The notes: a model not told the origin generated them from the letters alone. 64,000 nt of DNA from Lunularia cruciata (GCA_948567375.1 OX419755.1:40429001-40493000), one strand, 5' to 3'. Counted from the first letter of the stretch, positions 21,260-33,790 are shown. Numbers and translations: made by a program.

Positions 21260-22184
21260 TTGTAATACTCCAAGGATAGGAGACTTGAAGAGAAATACAC
21301 CATGAGAAACACATAATTTCACACTCAAACCTCCAATGCCCCAAGGGAGCACCTTCTCTTTGTTATATAGACAAAGAGGATCTCCTCCTATGAAGCTTCA
21401 CCATAGGATTAGGACACAAATAGATGATATGTCACCAAGCTCCAACCTTGGATTACTTACTTGAATGGGTGGCATGTCGGTCCTGGTCCTATCTAGTTGG
21501 TCAAATAAGCTTTGACCCAAGGGAATCTTTTAGAGTCTTCCTATAGGAATCTCATAATCACATGGGTGAGATACCATTGGAAAGCTCTCAACAAGACAAA
21601 CCAGGGGAGAGGGAAGGATAGCCTATCCTCTATTGGGAGGAAAATGTGCACATTTTCAAGGCCTAATTCATCCATTTAGGCCTTTGAAATTGCCTTCAAA
21701 GATTTCAAGCATATTTCAATTCCTACTCTATTAATAAAAGTCTCCTTTTGGTGATACCTCTGTCTGATCTATTTAGTCCATCAACCTCCGGGCTTTTGGC
21801 ATGTCTACACTGTTTATTTTTTAGTAGAGAGCACACAAAATATATAGATTTTATCCTCTACCACTGATAGTAGCTCTTGTAGATTTTGAACAATCATATT
21901 TAGTAAGTTACTTAAGCAAAGCCCCGTGTAGTATAGAATAGCCAAGGATACCCTGACTATAACATCCTTCTAGATGTTACCAAACCAATTCTCACCTTTA
22001 AATTATATGTCTAGCTATTAGTTCTAAGTTTTTCAAGTCTATTTTAGTTTCTACCTTATTAGTAGAAGTACACTTTTGGTGATACTTCTATCTAATCTAT
22101 TTTGACCATCATGTATAACATCATTCTAGATGTTATCAAACCAAATTTCACATCTAGGTCATGTGGCTAGCTCTTGGTATTACA
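21260..22184 (-). repeat. Family A2 5' LTR with an internal insertion
   Basis: The plus strand begins TGTAATACTCCAAGGATAGG and ends CTCTTGGTATTACA. At 925 bp it exceeds its partner LTR by about 171 bp because of an insertion at about 21781-21957. The outer end is fixed by the GTACA target duplication at 22185. Confidence 0.88.
21781..21957. mobile_element. Unidentified insertion of about 178 bp in the A2 5' LTR
   Basis: The partner LTR passes directly from TTTAGTCCAT to TAACATCC, while this copy has an extra block starting with CAACCTCCGGG and ending with GATACCCTGACTA. No clear terminal inverted repeats or tRNA-like promoter, so the type of element is unknown; it could be a short non-autonomous transposon or filler DNA from break repair. 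Confidence 0.45.
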
Positions 22185-22189
22185 GTACA

Positions 22190-23200
22190 AGATCAAAGAT
22201 ATGAAGGACTCCACTCACCACACTATCATGGAAAAAATAATGCGGTTGTTTTTTTTAAAAGCAAAAAAATTATATAAACAAAAATTAGGCAATCTTTTTC
22301 TTGCTTGTATAGAAGCAAAAACTGGTTAATTGTACTAGGATGTTTTGTGAGTGTGCTATTGAACCCTTGGAGGACATAATGCAAGGTTTGGCCACCATCA
22401 TGGTTCCCTTCATTGTCCACTTCTACATTGGAATGAACCTCTTGATAGACAAGGAGAAGGACAATTTCTCATCTCACCTATGTCATCTAGCCTACTTTAA
22501 CAAGGACTCCAACTTGCCTATAGAGATCCCCAAGGACCATGATGCATAAAAATAACATGATCAAACCAAGAAGTTCATGCAAGTAATAGAAACATTCAAT
22601 TCCATTATGATTTGACAAAAGAGTCCAATGGCTTGCGCAAAGATTTAGGCTTTGAAGAAAAAAGAATGACCACATGCAAAATTGGAATATTTGTCAAAGA
22701 ATGGTGGGAGTAAAACCATGTCATACAAATTAACTCAAGAGGGATATATTTTGCAAGGACAAGAAGTAGCCCACAAAAATGCTAGAGTTGCTTGGAGTAC
22801 AAAGTCAAGAGTCCTTCTCATAGATCTCATCTCTTGTAGTGGATAAGAATGAACCGGGATAAAATGCCTTGAAAATATTATCAACCACCGCTATGGGTAT
22901 GGGCAAACTATCCTCCGTAGTTGTGGCTAGAGGGGGCGTCTCCTTGCAACAATCAAAAAAGCATATTGCAATGGAGAAGATATGTACAAAAAAATTTATT
23001 AAGAAAATAGAGTTGGGTTATGGTGGGATAAGCAAAACACATAAATGCTTTTTGTTTCATGACAAAATATATCTTCCAATTTTAAATCCATTCCAAGAAT
23101 CATATAAAATAAATTAGTGACAAGGTAGAATTGTTGCTCCCACGTAACAAAAACAAAATGCATACCATAGGCAAGGAGAAGAAGGCAACTATGGAATCTA
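22190..23200. other. Unassigned sequence right of A2
   Basis: No domain recognised. Short frames such as 22340-22549 (69 codons) show no family motif and are not called. Confidence 0.4.
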
Positions 23201-23503
23201 TCCTTCCAACCATGGCTCCACTCTTCACTTTGGGGGACAATTTGTGCTATGAGAAAAAATGGAGAACAATATTACCCATCTTGTGGTAGATGCCATCAAA
23301 GGCACCAATGATAATGAAGCAAGATATCTCACTAAAGCCTGACAAAACATCCCTCCAACCATGGTTCCACTCTGCACTCTAGGGAAAGCTTTATGCTATG
23401 AGACAAAATGGAGAACAAAATTAACCCATCTTGTGGTAGATGTCATCAAAGGCACTAATGATAATGAAGCAAAGATATCTCACTAAAGCCCAACAAAACA
23501 CAA
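23201..23503 (+). repeat. Direct tandem duplication, about 149 bp per unit
   Basis: Two adjacent imperfect copies (about 23201-23349 and 23350-23503), each starting with a CCAACCATGG word and sharing TGCTATGAGA, CCCATCTTGTGGTAGATG, CATCAAAGGCAC, AATGATAATGAAGC and ATCTCACTAAAGCC in the same order. They differ at scattered positions. No coding sense is evident. Confidence 0.9.
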
Positions 23504-24109
23504 GGGAAAAATCTTGTTAAGCCTAGTACATGAAGAATGAATGAGCAAGGGTGACATCATCACCAAGACCATACCTCCAACCAACTATAACAAGATGGGT
23601 GGGAACAAGGAAGCAGCCTTGGCTCATAAAGCAAAGGAGATGAGAATCCTACACCTAAAACAAAGAAGTCTATATGAAGATAATTGGGCAAGTATGGCAA
23701 TTCTCTGCCTTGGCTTATGGCACCCTATACCATTCACATAGTGACACTGGCAATGGAAGCATTGGAAGAGCTTCTATTGATATACCAAAATTTGGATCCA
23801 AACATAAAAGAACCTATGGACAAAGGTGAAGAATTGTGCATTCAAATTGACACGTTGGAGAGGAAGTCATACTTGAATGAGCAACTCAAATCATTTGTCT
23901 ACAAAGCTCTAAAGCCACACTAATGCCAAGTTTGAGGAGACTTGGTCTAGCTTCAAACAAATTATGGAGGATTACTAGAAGGAGCCCATGAACCTTGTTT
24001 GCATCTACCAAGGAGGTGAGAGTTTGACCCAAGTCCCACTTGCACCTCTTGCCGGAGAATAACAAGGGAGGCCTCTTTTTACAAAGATGATTGTGGTAAT
24101 TTTTGTCAC
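23504..24109. other. Unassigned sequence with two short overlapping frames
   Basis: Frames at 23541-23741 and 23684-23923 (66 and 79 codons) read on in related sequence and could be the end of a decayed retroelement gag, but I see no zinc knuckle or other motif. Nothing firm. Confidence 0.3.
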
Positions 24110-24480
24110 CTTACAAGAAGACTTTATTTCTTACATACCAACATCACCTTTGTTCATGTAGCCTTAGGAAGATCATAAATATATTTAAGTTATTCATAGG
24201 TATCTATGCTAGATCTATACATAGTAATAGGTTGTAACATAATAGAAAACCCCTGACTAGGTAATTACAACCATGGCTACCTATCACTAGGATTAGGGTT
24301 AGATAAGATATGATCAAGATTGAGTGGTTTAGATGTACTTAGGAATTTCTATCCATTGTAATATTGGATCTTTCTATGGCCAAGTAGGAAATGTATAAAA
24401 GGCTTAGGCTTGATGTCCACCACATCTATTTGGTGCATCTTCTTTTGCACGTAAAATACAAAGTTTATACCATCAAGAAT
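24110..24480 (+). promoter_or_regulatory. LTR-like or promoter-like block with TATA box
   Basis: GTATAAAAGGC near 24394-24404 is a good plant TATA context, followed after about 40-60 bp by T-rich sequence, as in LTR U3/R regions. No second copy is present in the window and no TG/CA ends are certain, so this is only a candidate solo LTR of another family. Confidence 0.3.
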
Positions 24481-27400
24481 CATGAGTTTGTATATGCGTA
24501 TTAGTATGCCCTTTAAATGAATGATTGTATTCTTAACTTGTTTACAAATGACAAATCCTAAAGGACAAACCTAGGCATTAGAGTGCAATCACATCTTTGT
24601 GCAAGACTAGAGAGTGGCACTCTAAGAGTCTGACAAGTCAAGAATGATACGGGAATAGACTGCACAGCCTTGGCATCTCATCCAATAACACTCAAAGATA
24701 GGATTGATTAGCATGAATTGTCTTTGACTCCCATGGCCTCATGCCTTCTAGGAAGGAAAGAACATACACATTATGGTTGTAGTCTTCAAAAGGATGTAAA
24801 TTCTGAAACTATTTCCACCCAATTTAATTTGTAAAGTTATCAATCTTCCTTTGTGCAATATGTAGTGGGACGCTTATTGTACAATTCATGGTGAGGGTAC
24901 TATACAAATGATAGCTCCTACAAATCTCACCTTGACAATTTGTGGCTTGAACAGATGATTGATGAACAAAGTGGCTCCATAACAAACTGACTTTTGCTCT
25001 GATTGAGCCACCCTTCCTTGGGAATCCCTTGACTTTGACTCTTTAGCATATAGGAGAATAGATTGCATAACGTTTCATAGTGTCACTTGTTTGGATGACA
25101 TTACACTCTTTTTGGAATGATGTTAAATTCTTTTACATAGAATGTGTGCCCTTAAGCTTCTCACTTCAAGCCTTGGATTAATCAAGTAATAGCTTCTTTC
25201 TTAGATCCTTATCCTACCAAAAAATTTCACATCAAAGGATTATAAAAGATTTATACTTTTGGATCAAAATATGAGACCAAAAATAAATAAATTTTGTAAG
25301 TTACTAACAAGTAACTCCTTAGAAGACATGTCATATTAATAAAGCTTCTTTTTAGTGCATGAATAATATACACCTTGATGGCTACTTCCTTTTTGCTAAG
25401 AACAAATTGTTAAGTGTGGAGTCTAATTAATTTTGGGAGTACTCTATGAGACAAATATCCTACATGATGTATAAGAGTCAATATGCAATAGATCTTCTAT
25501 GGAAAGATTGAAGAGGCAGGATGGGGCAGATTTTCTATGGGATTGTGAAATTGTAAGTATAGGATAGATCTTCAATCATGGGATTCCATTCAAGTCAGTG
25601 AATAGAAAGACAGTTCATGTCAGAACTTATATCTTTGTGAATACATATGAAAATAAGGCGTGCATTACTTCTTTGCAAGCATCTTCTCAAGGGATTTCCA
25701 TAAATACCAAGATCATAAAAAATGGAGCTCTAAAAAAAGAAGTTATACTCACTTGAAGTTCAAGACAAATGTGTCTTACAAAAGTTGCAAGATTCCATTG
25801 CGGGAGCTACGTATAGGTTGTGAGAATTACAGACATTGCTCTAGGACTTAGGTGCATAGGACTTATGGGTAGGCTACTTGTATGGCCACCACTTGTGGAA
25901 CTAAGTGAGGTGATGTGTATCAAAATGGTACCATATAATCTAGGGTTTAGATATGGGATCCATCTACACCACGTATTCCATAACTAGATAAAGATCTCCA
26001 AGTGCAAGTGTATAAATATGTAAACAATTGGCAATCAAAAGAGATTTTGATAGTTCTTTTCACAATTCTTGACTGACAATTCAAGAGTGAATAAAAATCC
26101 CATGCAATTGTGGATACATGCAGATTTTGGCCAAACCATATGAATTTGGCCAAATTTCTTGACCAAATTGATGAATGATTTTTTATCTATCACATAGCTA
26201 AATTCAAATTCTCATTGCTATCTCAAATTCCTAGTTGCAAATTTTCTCCCAACACAAACTTGTCAGTTTTGCAAGTCATGATTATGAGTATCTAGTGACT
26301 TTAAGACTCTTTGTATTCTTGCATTCTTGGTCAACTTTAGTCATTAATAGCCATATAAATAAGCATACAAAGCACTATCCTTTGAAGTACTCCTTTAACT
26401 ATTCTCCAATGAGACCCATCTAACTTGTCTTGCTTCTTAAGCCCTAAAGCCTTGCTCTTTAAAACTTATCTTTCCCTTCTTTGCACATGGTAAGAGCTAC
26501 TTTTGCAGTTCCTATAAATCTCTTATATAGACTACTTGTTTGGAAGTTTTTTTTATCTTTTTTGATATAAACCTTAGCTTTCTTGTCAAGATAATATTCA
26601 TAAAAAAATTCTTCAAATCTAACTTCTTATGGTACCTCTGATCTAAAATTTGTTGGTATAAATACTTGTGATATTTTATATGAAATATTGAAGTGAAAAT
26701 AGTTGATCCAAATCATCATATATTGCTAGGCTATAACCTTTATCTTGCTCAACCAACATAAGCAAAGCAATATCAAAAAGCTAAAGAGCAAAGCAAGCAA
26801 AGTAGCAAAGCAAGGTTCTTATATCTAGCTAGTACTTTGACCTTGTTGTGTTGGTGTAACTCCAAGCAAGTGTGAAATATACATACATCTTGGGGTTCAT
26901 GATACTGAACTTTTCTCTCAATGCAAATAAATCCTCCAACTCCACTACAATATTAAATTTTGTGTGAGGTTATTTACACTTCTATCTTGTTTGTCTTGTT
27001 TATCTCAATATTTATTAAGTCATTATTCAACTTCTCAACTTATAATGGTAACTTGTTAAATTTTCCAATTTCTTAATATGATTGTACATAAGTTAACAAT
27101 CAATGTATCAATCCTCACAAAAAAGATTCAATTGTCTTATATCAAAGGTCTTATATCAAAGGTCTTATTTGTGTACAGTTCTCCTAGATTCAATAGCTTT
27201 ACCTCATTTAGCTCCTCTAAGACTCATGAAGGATTGGTTATCATCACCAAATAGACAAGACTACCAACCCTATATTCAAAACACTATCTATCACTTGAGC
27301 ATACAATTTTCCAAAATGAACTCAAATGGTAAGATGCATCTAAGGATCACTCTACTTTCTGGATGTGTTGCCACAAAAGACAATCATCATCTTTCATCTA

Positions 27401-28153
27401 GATTGATCATATATAACTCAAAATTAGCTAATATAATGGTAAAACACTTCACTTACAAGTGTTGATCTCTAATACCTTAGGGTGCATATTAATCTCTGGA
27501 GGCAATTCAATGGGTTTGAGTAGTTATAGCTAGCTACATTTAGTAATAACCAAGCTAGAGATATCTAATGAAGTAAGTGTGGCTAAATAAGGAACTAGAT
27601 CCAATATTTTAACTATTGTGTATCCATTGGACATACTAGTGAATTTTAACTTAGATTAGGTTCAGTAGTACCTCTTTAGAGAATTTTATATTAAAAAAGG
27701 ACACTTTAAGGAATTTAATATTAGATATATTGAACTATGACCTCCATCTTTGACATTTCATGGTGAAATTGACTTGGTACATTGGAGGTGTTAAACCTTA
27801 TTACCTTGACCAAGTTAGATGACATTTGGTAGTGGAGGTAGGTCAAGTTATGTATATTTGACTTGACATTGAAATATATTGTAAGTTTTAATTTGGAAAA
27901 TTTATTAGATTCATAGGCAAAATTCTTAGGAGCTCACATTCCTCACATGCCTCCCAAAGCTAAAAACCCATCTTGACCAAATATTCACTTGTAAGGAAAT
28001 ATAAAAAATTAGTGATTTTATCAAGTTACCAAGAGACTTACTACAATAATGTTTGTGAGAATATAAGAAGAGGCTTAGGAGTTGAAAGGAATCCATTCCT
28101 TAGTGAGCTAGGAGAGTGGACAGAACTCTCACTCTATCCACTGACGTTGCTAG
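24481..28153. other. AT-rich sequence without recognisable genes
   Basis: Scanned on both strands. Only short frames (up to 120 codons at 27103-27465) without motifs or conserved start context. Short simple runs occur (for example AAGCAAAG repeats near 26760-26820). I find nothing that can be assigned. Confidence 0.45.
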
Positions 28154-28187
28154 TAGAAATGCCACTCCACTAGGAGTGGCATTTCTA
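28154..28187. repeat. Perfect 15-bp inverted repeat (hairpin)
   Basis: TAGAAATGCCACTCC, loop ACTA, GGAGTGGCATTTCTA: 15 uninterrupted base pairs with a 4-base loop in AT-rich DNA. It is too short for a foldback transposon and has no T-tract. It could be the fused terminal repeats of a deleted inverted-repeat transposon, or chance. Confidence 0.9.
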
Positions 28188-28479
28188 TGGTGCTGATCTT
28201 GGAGGAACCTCTAATTCTAGAGGATCTTTTTAAAAGTGTTAAAGAAGGACCTTCTATGTTCATATTGGCAAAGTGTTCCTTTAGAGGCCATTTTGGAAGT
28301 GCTTTAGAATAAGAGAGAAAATGAGTGATTTGAGGAGAGAACAAGGGATTGTGGGAGTGAATGAAAGTTGTCTTATCCTTGGTGGTGCTTGATACCAACA
28401 TAACTTCTTTCTAGCACATGTTTCAAATAAAATCCATCACTAGAGGTATCCTGTATGTTATAATATGGAGTTATCAAAA
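28188..28479. other. Unassigned sequence before family B LTR
   Basis: A minus-strand frame at 28150-28401 has no recognisable domain. No other feature. Confidence 0.35.
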
Positions 28480-28893
28480 AAGTTAATAGAAGCTAATGAG
28501 TTAATAATCTAAGCTAAATATAGTAAAAGGAAGTTGAAGTAGCCTAAGAATGTTCTAGAAGCATCAAGGAAACTTGTGGGTAGAAATATCTAGAAGCATC
28601 CATGAAGAGTCTAGGAACTTCCAAGGGTAGAGTAACTTGTATGCCAAGCTAATGGCTAGCTTAGCTTGTATGCCAAGTAAGCAACTAGTTTAGCTTGCAG
28701 CTTGCACTCCAAGTAAGGTGGCTCCTAAAAGGAACTTTCCTTGGAAGCTCCTTGGGAGTCTTGTACCCAAGTAACCTATAAATACCAAAGCCATGCTCAA
28801 GCTAGGCATTTGAAGTTTCCTTCACTTGAGATCCCTAATGTAATCTTCTACTTTGGCCTTCCATTATCTTATTTCTCTCCTTGATCTTTTACA
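28480..28893 (+). repeat. Family B 5' LTR
   Basis: About 414 bp ending GATCTTTTACA, collinear with the minus-strand copy at 11873-12268. It has a TATA box CTATAAATA at 28776-28784 followed by CAAAGCC. The left end is inferred from where similarity between the two copies starts. Followed immediately by a primer site. Confidence 0.7.
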
Positions 28894-28894
28894 T

Positions 28895-28906
28895 TGGTAT
28901 TAGAGT
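28895..28906 (+). other. Family B primer-binding site
   Basis: TGGTATTAGAGT, two changes from the Met-tRNA complement TGGTATCAGAGC, one base inside the LTR end. Confidence 0.7.
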
Positions 28907-29880
28907 AGGAATGGGATAGACGGAGTCTATTGACTTCCAAATCTGTTACCTCCAAACCATTGGGATTTTTGTACCCATGTCCATGGTCTCAATAAACAAA
29001 TTGTGAAGAATACATATCCCTTGCCTTGAATTGGTGACTTTTTGGATCAATTGAATAGTGCATAATACTTCTCCAAGTTGGATCTTCAAAGCAACTATTA
29101 GCATGTTCCCATTAATAGGGATGAAGTGTAAAAGACTACCTTTTGCACAAGGTATAAGTATTTGGAATAGAGAGTTTTACTTTTTGTGCTTACTAATGCT
29201 CCATTAATTTCATGGATCCAATGCATCAAGTGTTGGATGGACTATTGGATTGCTATGTGATGGTGTTCTTGGGGTGGTGTTTTAATCTATATTAGGATGG
29301 AAGTAGAACACATGAATCATGTACAATAAGTCTTAAAACAACTATGCCAATGGAAGTTTTAATGTAAGAAGTTGAGTGTACCTTTTGGCAAAGGAAGATA
29401 CCTTCTTGGGTCATAAGACCTCGTTGGAGTGGATCAAGATGAAAGAGGAGAAAATCAGGTCTGTTACCAATTAGCCTACTCCTAAGGATGCCATGTAAGT
29501 CTAGGCATTAAATGGAGTGGGAAGACTTTACCAATGTTTTATCTAATATTATGCTCATGTGATTGCACCATTGACCAATCTCTTGGCAAAGAAATCAAGC
29601 TTTCCATGGACCACAAAGCGCAAAGAATCATTCAAGAAATTGAAGCATATGAGGTCCTCACAACCATACGCTCCTCAACTACCTTGTGCCATTGATTTGA
29701 TACTTTGTTACTAGAGTGGTGTTGCAAATTTTTTTTGAGATGATTTACATCTTGTTGCCTTTGTGTCTCACCCACTAAATGAAATAGAAAAGAATTATTG
29801 TGCCCAAGATCAAGAATAGCTAGCAATAGTATATACCACAAAGTATGGAGACATTATCTCTTTGGAAAACATATATAACA
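28907..29880 (+). pseudogene. Family B pol remnant (RT to RNase H)
   Basis: Similar to 7530-8460 of the other family B copy but with many stops: readable blocks include YFSKLDLQ (about 29069), KTTFCTRYKY (about 29131) and an RNase H end with QLAIVYTTKYG (about 29821). The catalytic FLDD position is destroyed (about 29265). Primer site and RT are almost adjacent, so gag and protease were deleted. It breaks off near 29880. Confidence 0.65.
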
Positions 29881-31789
29881 ATTTGAGGAACCTTTATTTA
29901 TTGAAATTTCAACAAATGATTTATTGGTCTCCAACCCTCCTGATATTAGTAACTTATGATCTCTTGAGTATCCCACTTTACCAACATTGCCTATCTCTAC
30001 AATATGTTAGTAAATCTTATCCTATCATTTGCATTGATAATCTTATTTGTGTTACCCTTGGGTAGGAGTAAGATTAACATAACATTAAGAGATATCAAGA
30101 TACTTATGGATGAGAGAAAATTACAGATCTCTTCTAATAGTTTTAAATCTTCTACATTCACTACCTTCTTAATCCAAGCCTTATCACAATTATAACCATA
30201 GATGGTTACATTCTCTAGGTCATGGAGACCATTTATGTCCATTCAAGATCTATATATCTTTATACTACTTAGTAGGTTCCATTCTTTTCATTTCATACGA
30301 TTAAAAACTATTTAAAGAATACTATGGTATAGATATATCTTTGTAGGCTTTATTGACAAGCTATCCTTAAGGTCAATTTAAGTGGTCAATATTTATTTCT
30401 GTTAAAGTTATTTCCTTATGTTTAGAGTAGTTTTGTATTTTATTTATCTATAGTTCTGACTATCTTATCCAACATTTATCTCTACATCAATTTGTTATAG
30501 TAACCTTAGGGTTGTTTGTCTATTTGAAATTAGTTGTTGTTTAAATAGAATTATCTTCAATACTCTATTTTTATTGAGTGATTTTCCTTGTGGATGGCTC
30601 TAATATCTTCAATAGTATTTCTCATCATCAGAAGCTTTTTCTTTAAGAAAGTGAAAATTTTGTAGTTATGGCAAGTGAATTGGTCTACAAATAAGTAGAA
30701 AATTAAAAAAAATACTCTTTAACAATGTTTAAGTCAAAGTTTAGATTATGAGATCCTATTCCTATTCTTATCTATTCATAGTTACTTAACGCAATGCATG
30801 ATTGCATGGTTTGTTGCATGGTTTGTTGACCAAATTTCATACCAATAAGCAAAGAAATCATTAAATTACAAATATAGTCCATAAATTTCTATCCAATATT
30901 GAATAGATTTTGAAATTAAATATTTTAAAAATCACATATACTACCATTTATCTCTTTTCTCATTCTCTTCTTCTCAAAATTGCAAAAGCTCATTTGTATT
31001 CCTTTCACACAAAGATACATGACTTGTGGTCAAAATGTCTAAATCTAGCCATCTAAAACATAACTTAGAGCTAACTACATGAATAAACCATCTCAAACCA
31101 AAATGGTTAATCTATGTGCTATAGTCCTTATGGTACATACAAGTAGATTTCTTTAAGAATCCCACCTTAAATCATCCTTATCTCTCCAAAATTGTATACC
31201 CAAACACTCAATCCACTTCCTAATTTCCATCCTTACCAAATTCATAATTATGCTCAAGTTTCAATTAAGTATTCCTCATAATGCTCTCACTTCTCCTAAG
31301 AGCACTATCTTGAATTGCATATCAATTTGAAAACAACTTATAGACACTTAATATAGGTGAAAGTGATGCTTTGTTGTTCAAAGCATTACACCTAATGGTG
31401 ATACTAGATAGTAGCCCATAACTAAGTCATATAGAAATACTTGGTAGAAGAATAAGTCATATAAATAGACTACTAACCTTCCTCCAACTTCTAGCTATGG
31501 ATTTATTTCACCAAGGAGGGGACTAAAAGTCTACTTCTTACTATATGCATACAATTAGATTAAAGGGGAGGAAAAGGCAACATTTTCACCATCAATATAA
31601 GTAACAAACCCATTGGTTTAATTACTTTTGAGCTTTCTTGAACTTCTATGCGTATCTTAGAGAATCTAGAAGGAAAATTTTAAAATTTCTTACTCAAAGT
31701 TAGAGAAAATATCAAAATATTTCCTTTTTAATCTTACATAATTCTCTTTAATGGCCTACTTGGTAAAATTTGCAATTGACCAATGAATG
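29881..31789. other. AT-rich sequence without recognisable genes
   Basis: Short frames on both strands (up to 81 codons) without motifs. A small direct repeat of TGCATGGTTTGTTG occurs near 30804-30830. Confidence 0.4.
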
Positions 31790-32000
31790 AAAATTTAGGT
31801 AGCTTTCACTAGTCAAAAGTCTAAGAGACTATTAAAACTCATGAGAATAATCTTCAATAGCATGTGGTCTTATCTTGACATAATGATTAAGTCAAGGATT
31901 CTTTCACATAGGCTATCCTTGGATTATAGGGAATTCTATACCAAAAAGCTTGTGAATCCAGAAGTTATTAACTTGTTCCCAAAGCTAAATTTATAATTAT
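31790..32000 (-). repeat. Diverged fragment of a family C-like LTR
   Basis: The plus strand shares, in order, ACTAGTCAAAAGTC, CATGTGGTCTTATCTTGAC, TAAGTCAAGGATTC, TTCACATAGGCTATCC and AAAAGCTTGTG with the reverse of the family C LTR (compare 40360-40510). Only the middle of the LTR is visible and it is well diverged. Confidence 0.6.
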
Positions 32001-33214
32001 AAAAAATAAATATTAAAAATTTAAAATATGTAATGCTAAAAGAATTTAACTCTTAAATAATATCACCTTTGGGCACAATAAAATTTAGCTAATCATAGTT
32101 GATTTAGAAGCTTGTTTAGAAATTATAAGAATGATATGTCTCATAATAGAAAAAAAACTCTAATTCCTTCAATAGGTTTTATATTTTCTCTTGCACCCAG
32201 ATTTCATATTGTCCTTTTAATGGAAGTCACCTTACCTTCTATGATATAAATTCAACTTATCATGGTTGATTGTACCAAATTTTCTACTTCCAAGGTCCTT
32301 GAGATCATAAGTATGATTTGACCACACCTTTTGTATTATAAACAATTAAAGGAACTTAGGAAAAAACTTCTTTTACACCTTGATTCAAATAACAATATCC
32401 TATCACCTCCTTGAAAGGTTTACCTTCTTCTTACCTTACCTCTTCTCATTGCTCTCCTTAAAGTTTGCTTGATTTGAACCATACAATTGCTCTTGGATCC
32501 TCCAATTCCACAAGTTGATCTTTCCTTAACTTTTGTGCATCACCTCCTTGTACCTTTTTCAAAATACTATCAATGCTTTGGAAAGTAGGAAGATAAGAGT
32601 TGGTAGGTAAAGTAGACTCATTATTATATACCAAATGAAGTAAAGAATATCTAATAGAGGTCTTTATAGTTGTTTTCTACCCCCAAATATTTACTTTTTT
32701 GAATGAGTGATGCCTTTGCTTCACCAAAGCATTGCAAGACTTTGAGCAAGTACTAAAATACTCCTCCTTTCAAGTATAGAAACAATAGCCATCAATAAAA
32801 TCTCATACAAATTTCCTAATGAAATTTTAAAAAACAATGAATCATTGAAATGTGAACCAAGTACTACAAAGCCTACAAGACATAATCCTAAGAATAAAAC
32901 CCTAAAACTCTACCTTAAGGTGTGGTGAGTAGCGGTGGATTATTGATACTATAGTGTAATTTAGATTTGGTTACAACCACTAAAACTATCTCCAAAGCTA
33001 TTGGTCTCATGACCCAAGCTTCCCTCAAGCTCTTACCAAGGGATATCAAGGGAGAGTAATACTTCTTGGCAGCAACAATTGAGCTCCTTAGAATCAACAC
33101 ATACATATTATGCAATGTATTTTCTTTACAATCATAGTAAGAGACACATAATTTGAGTTCTTCATTTAAAGATAAACACTTCGTCCCCAAACAACAACAA
33201 GTGAAAGAGAAAAT
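32001..33214. other. AT-rich sequence without recognisable genes
   Basis: No domain, RNA or repeat recognised; one minus-strand frame of 91 codons (32915-33190) lacks any motif. Confidence 0.4.
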
Positions 33215-33287
33215 GTAGAACCGTAGCGCTGCCCTACGGGCCGGCCGGAGGCCTCTCTCTCGTCCGGGAAGGCCTTACTCCGAACCG

Positions 33288-33316
33288 CGGAAAAAGGGAC
33301 TCGAACCCTCAACCTT
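33288..33316 (-). tRNA. 3' end of a tRNA (Ser-like), fragment
   Basis: Minus strand reads GAGGGTTCGAGTCCCT, a T-arm with the invariant TTCGA loop, followed by a CTTTTTCCG acceptor strand as in organellar tRNA-Ser 3' ends. The preceding bases could be a long variable arm, but no matching 5' acceptor strand, D-arm or anticodon is visible, so it is a fragment. Confidence 0.45.
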
Positions 33317-33538
33317 AGCCTTGCCATCGGGGGAAAAAAGAGTAATTTTCAACAAAAACGGGATGTCCACAACGTCGAGGAGTATGCACTAGACTGAATG
33401 TGCTCTAAAAAAGAATCCTTTATCTAAAAATTCAAATCGGTTTTGAAATTAAATTAGCTTGGATTGAAGCTACTTTAAATGTTTTAGATGACGTTGTTTG
33501 GCTGCTGATTCAAGCATCCAACGAATGGCTAAGGTTTC

Positions 33539-33605
33539 TTACGCTAGAAGGTGCAAAATTAATTGGAGCCAGGCTGCCGCCTGCTCCAATTACCGGGGCT
33601 TCAGT
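33539..33605 (+). pseudogene. atp9: atp9-like N-terminal fragment
   Basis: ACG CTA GAA GGT then GCAAAATTAATTGGAGCC translates to T-LEGAKLIGA, the hallmark N-terminus of plant mitochondrial ATP synthase subunit 9, with ACG at the start position, a known site of C-to-U start-codon editing. Afterwards similarity continues only through shifts of frame (CAATTACC, GGGGCTTCAGTCG), and the transmembrane hairpins are not preserved. Fragment, not functional. Confidence 0.45.
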
Positions 33606-33790
33606 CGCTGGCTTCCCTGTCATTAAAAAAAAAAACGGGCTAATCAGAAAAGTTATACCTAGAACCGGACCTCGTGTTTTGTGGGTGGGCCTTTTATCCT
33701 TCCTATTGTGATCTCTATAGCTCAGGTTACCGATACCATAGTATCCACTTTGTCCTCCCCCGACTTTTTCCACATTCTCGTAACCAACAT

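Larger units (their letters stand above)
14695..22189 (-). mobile_element. Family A2: complete chromodomain Ty3/gypsy element with target duplications
   Basis: Both LTRs (14700-15453 and 21260-22184) are flanked by the direct duplication GTACA at 14695-14699 and 22185-22189. This proves that the element is one insertion with both ends preserved. The internal region on the minus strand reads primer site, gag, protease, RT, RNase H, integrase, chromodomain. A family C solo LTR interrupts it at 17502-18224. All coding parts carry stops. The LTRs differ clearly from each other, including a 178-bp insertion in one, so the insertion is old. Confidence 0.9.

Noticed and set aside
27103-27465. 120-codon frame as a gene
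   Set aside because: No recognisable domain, start context or repeat relationship; length is within chance expectation for this AT content.
28154-28187. Hairpin as a transcription terminator
   Set aside because: There is no adjacent gene or T-tract, and intrinsic terminators are not expected in plant nuclear DNA.
33288-33316. A complete tRNA gene
   Set aside because: Only T-arm and 3' acceptor strand are visible; no D-arm, anticodon arm or 5' acceptor strand.
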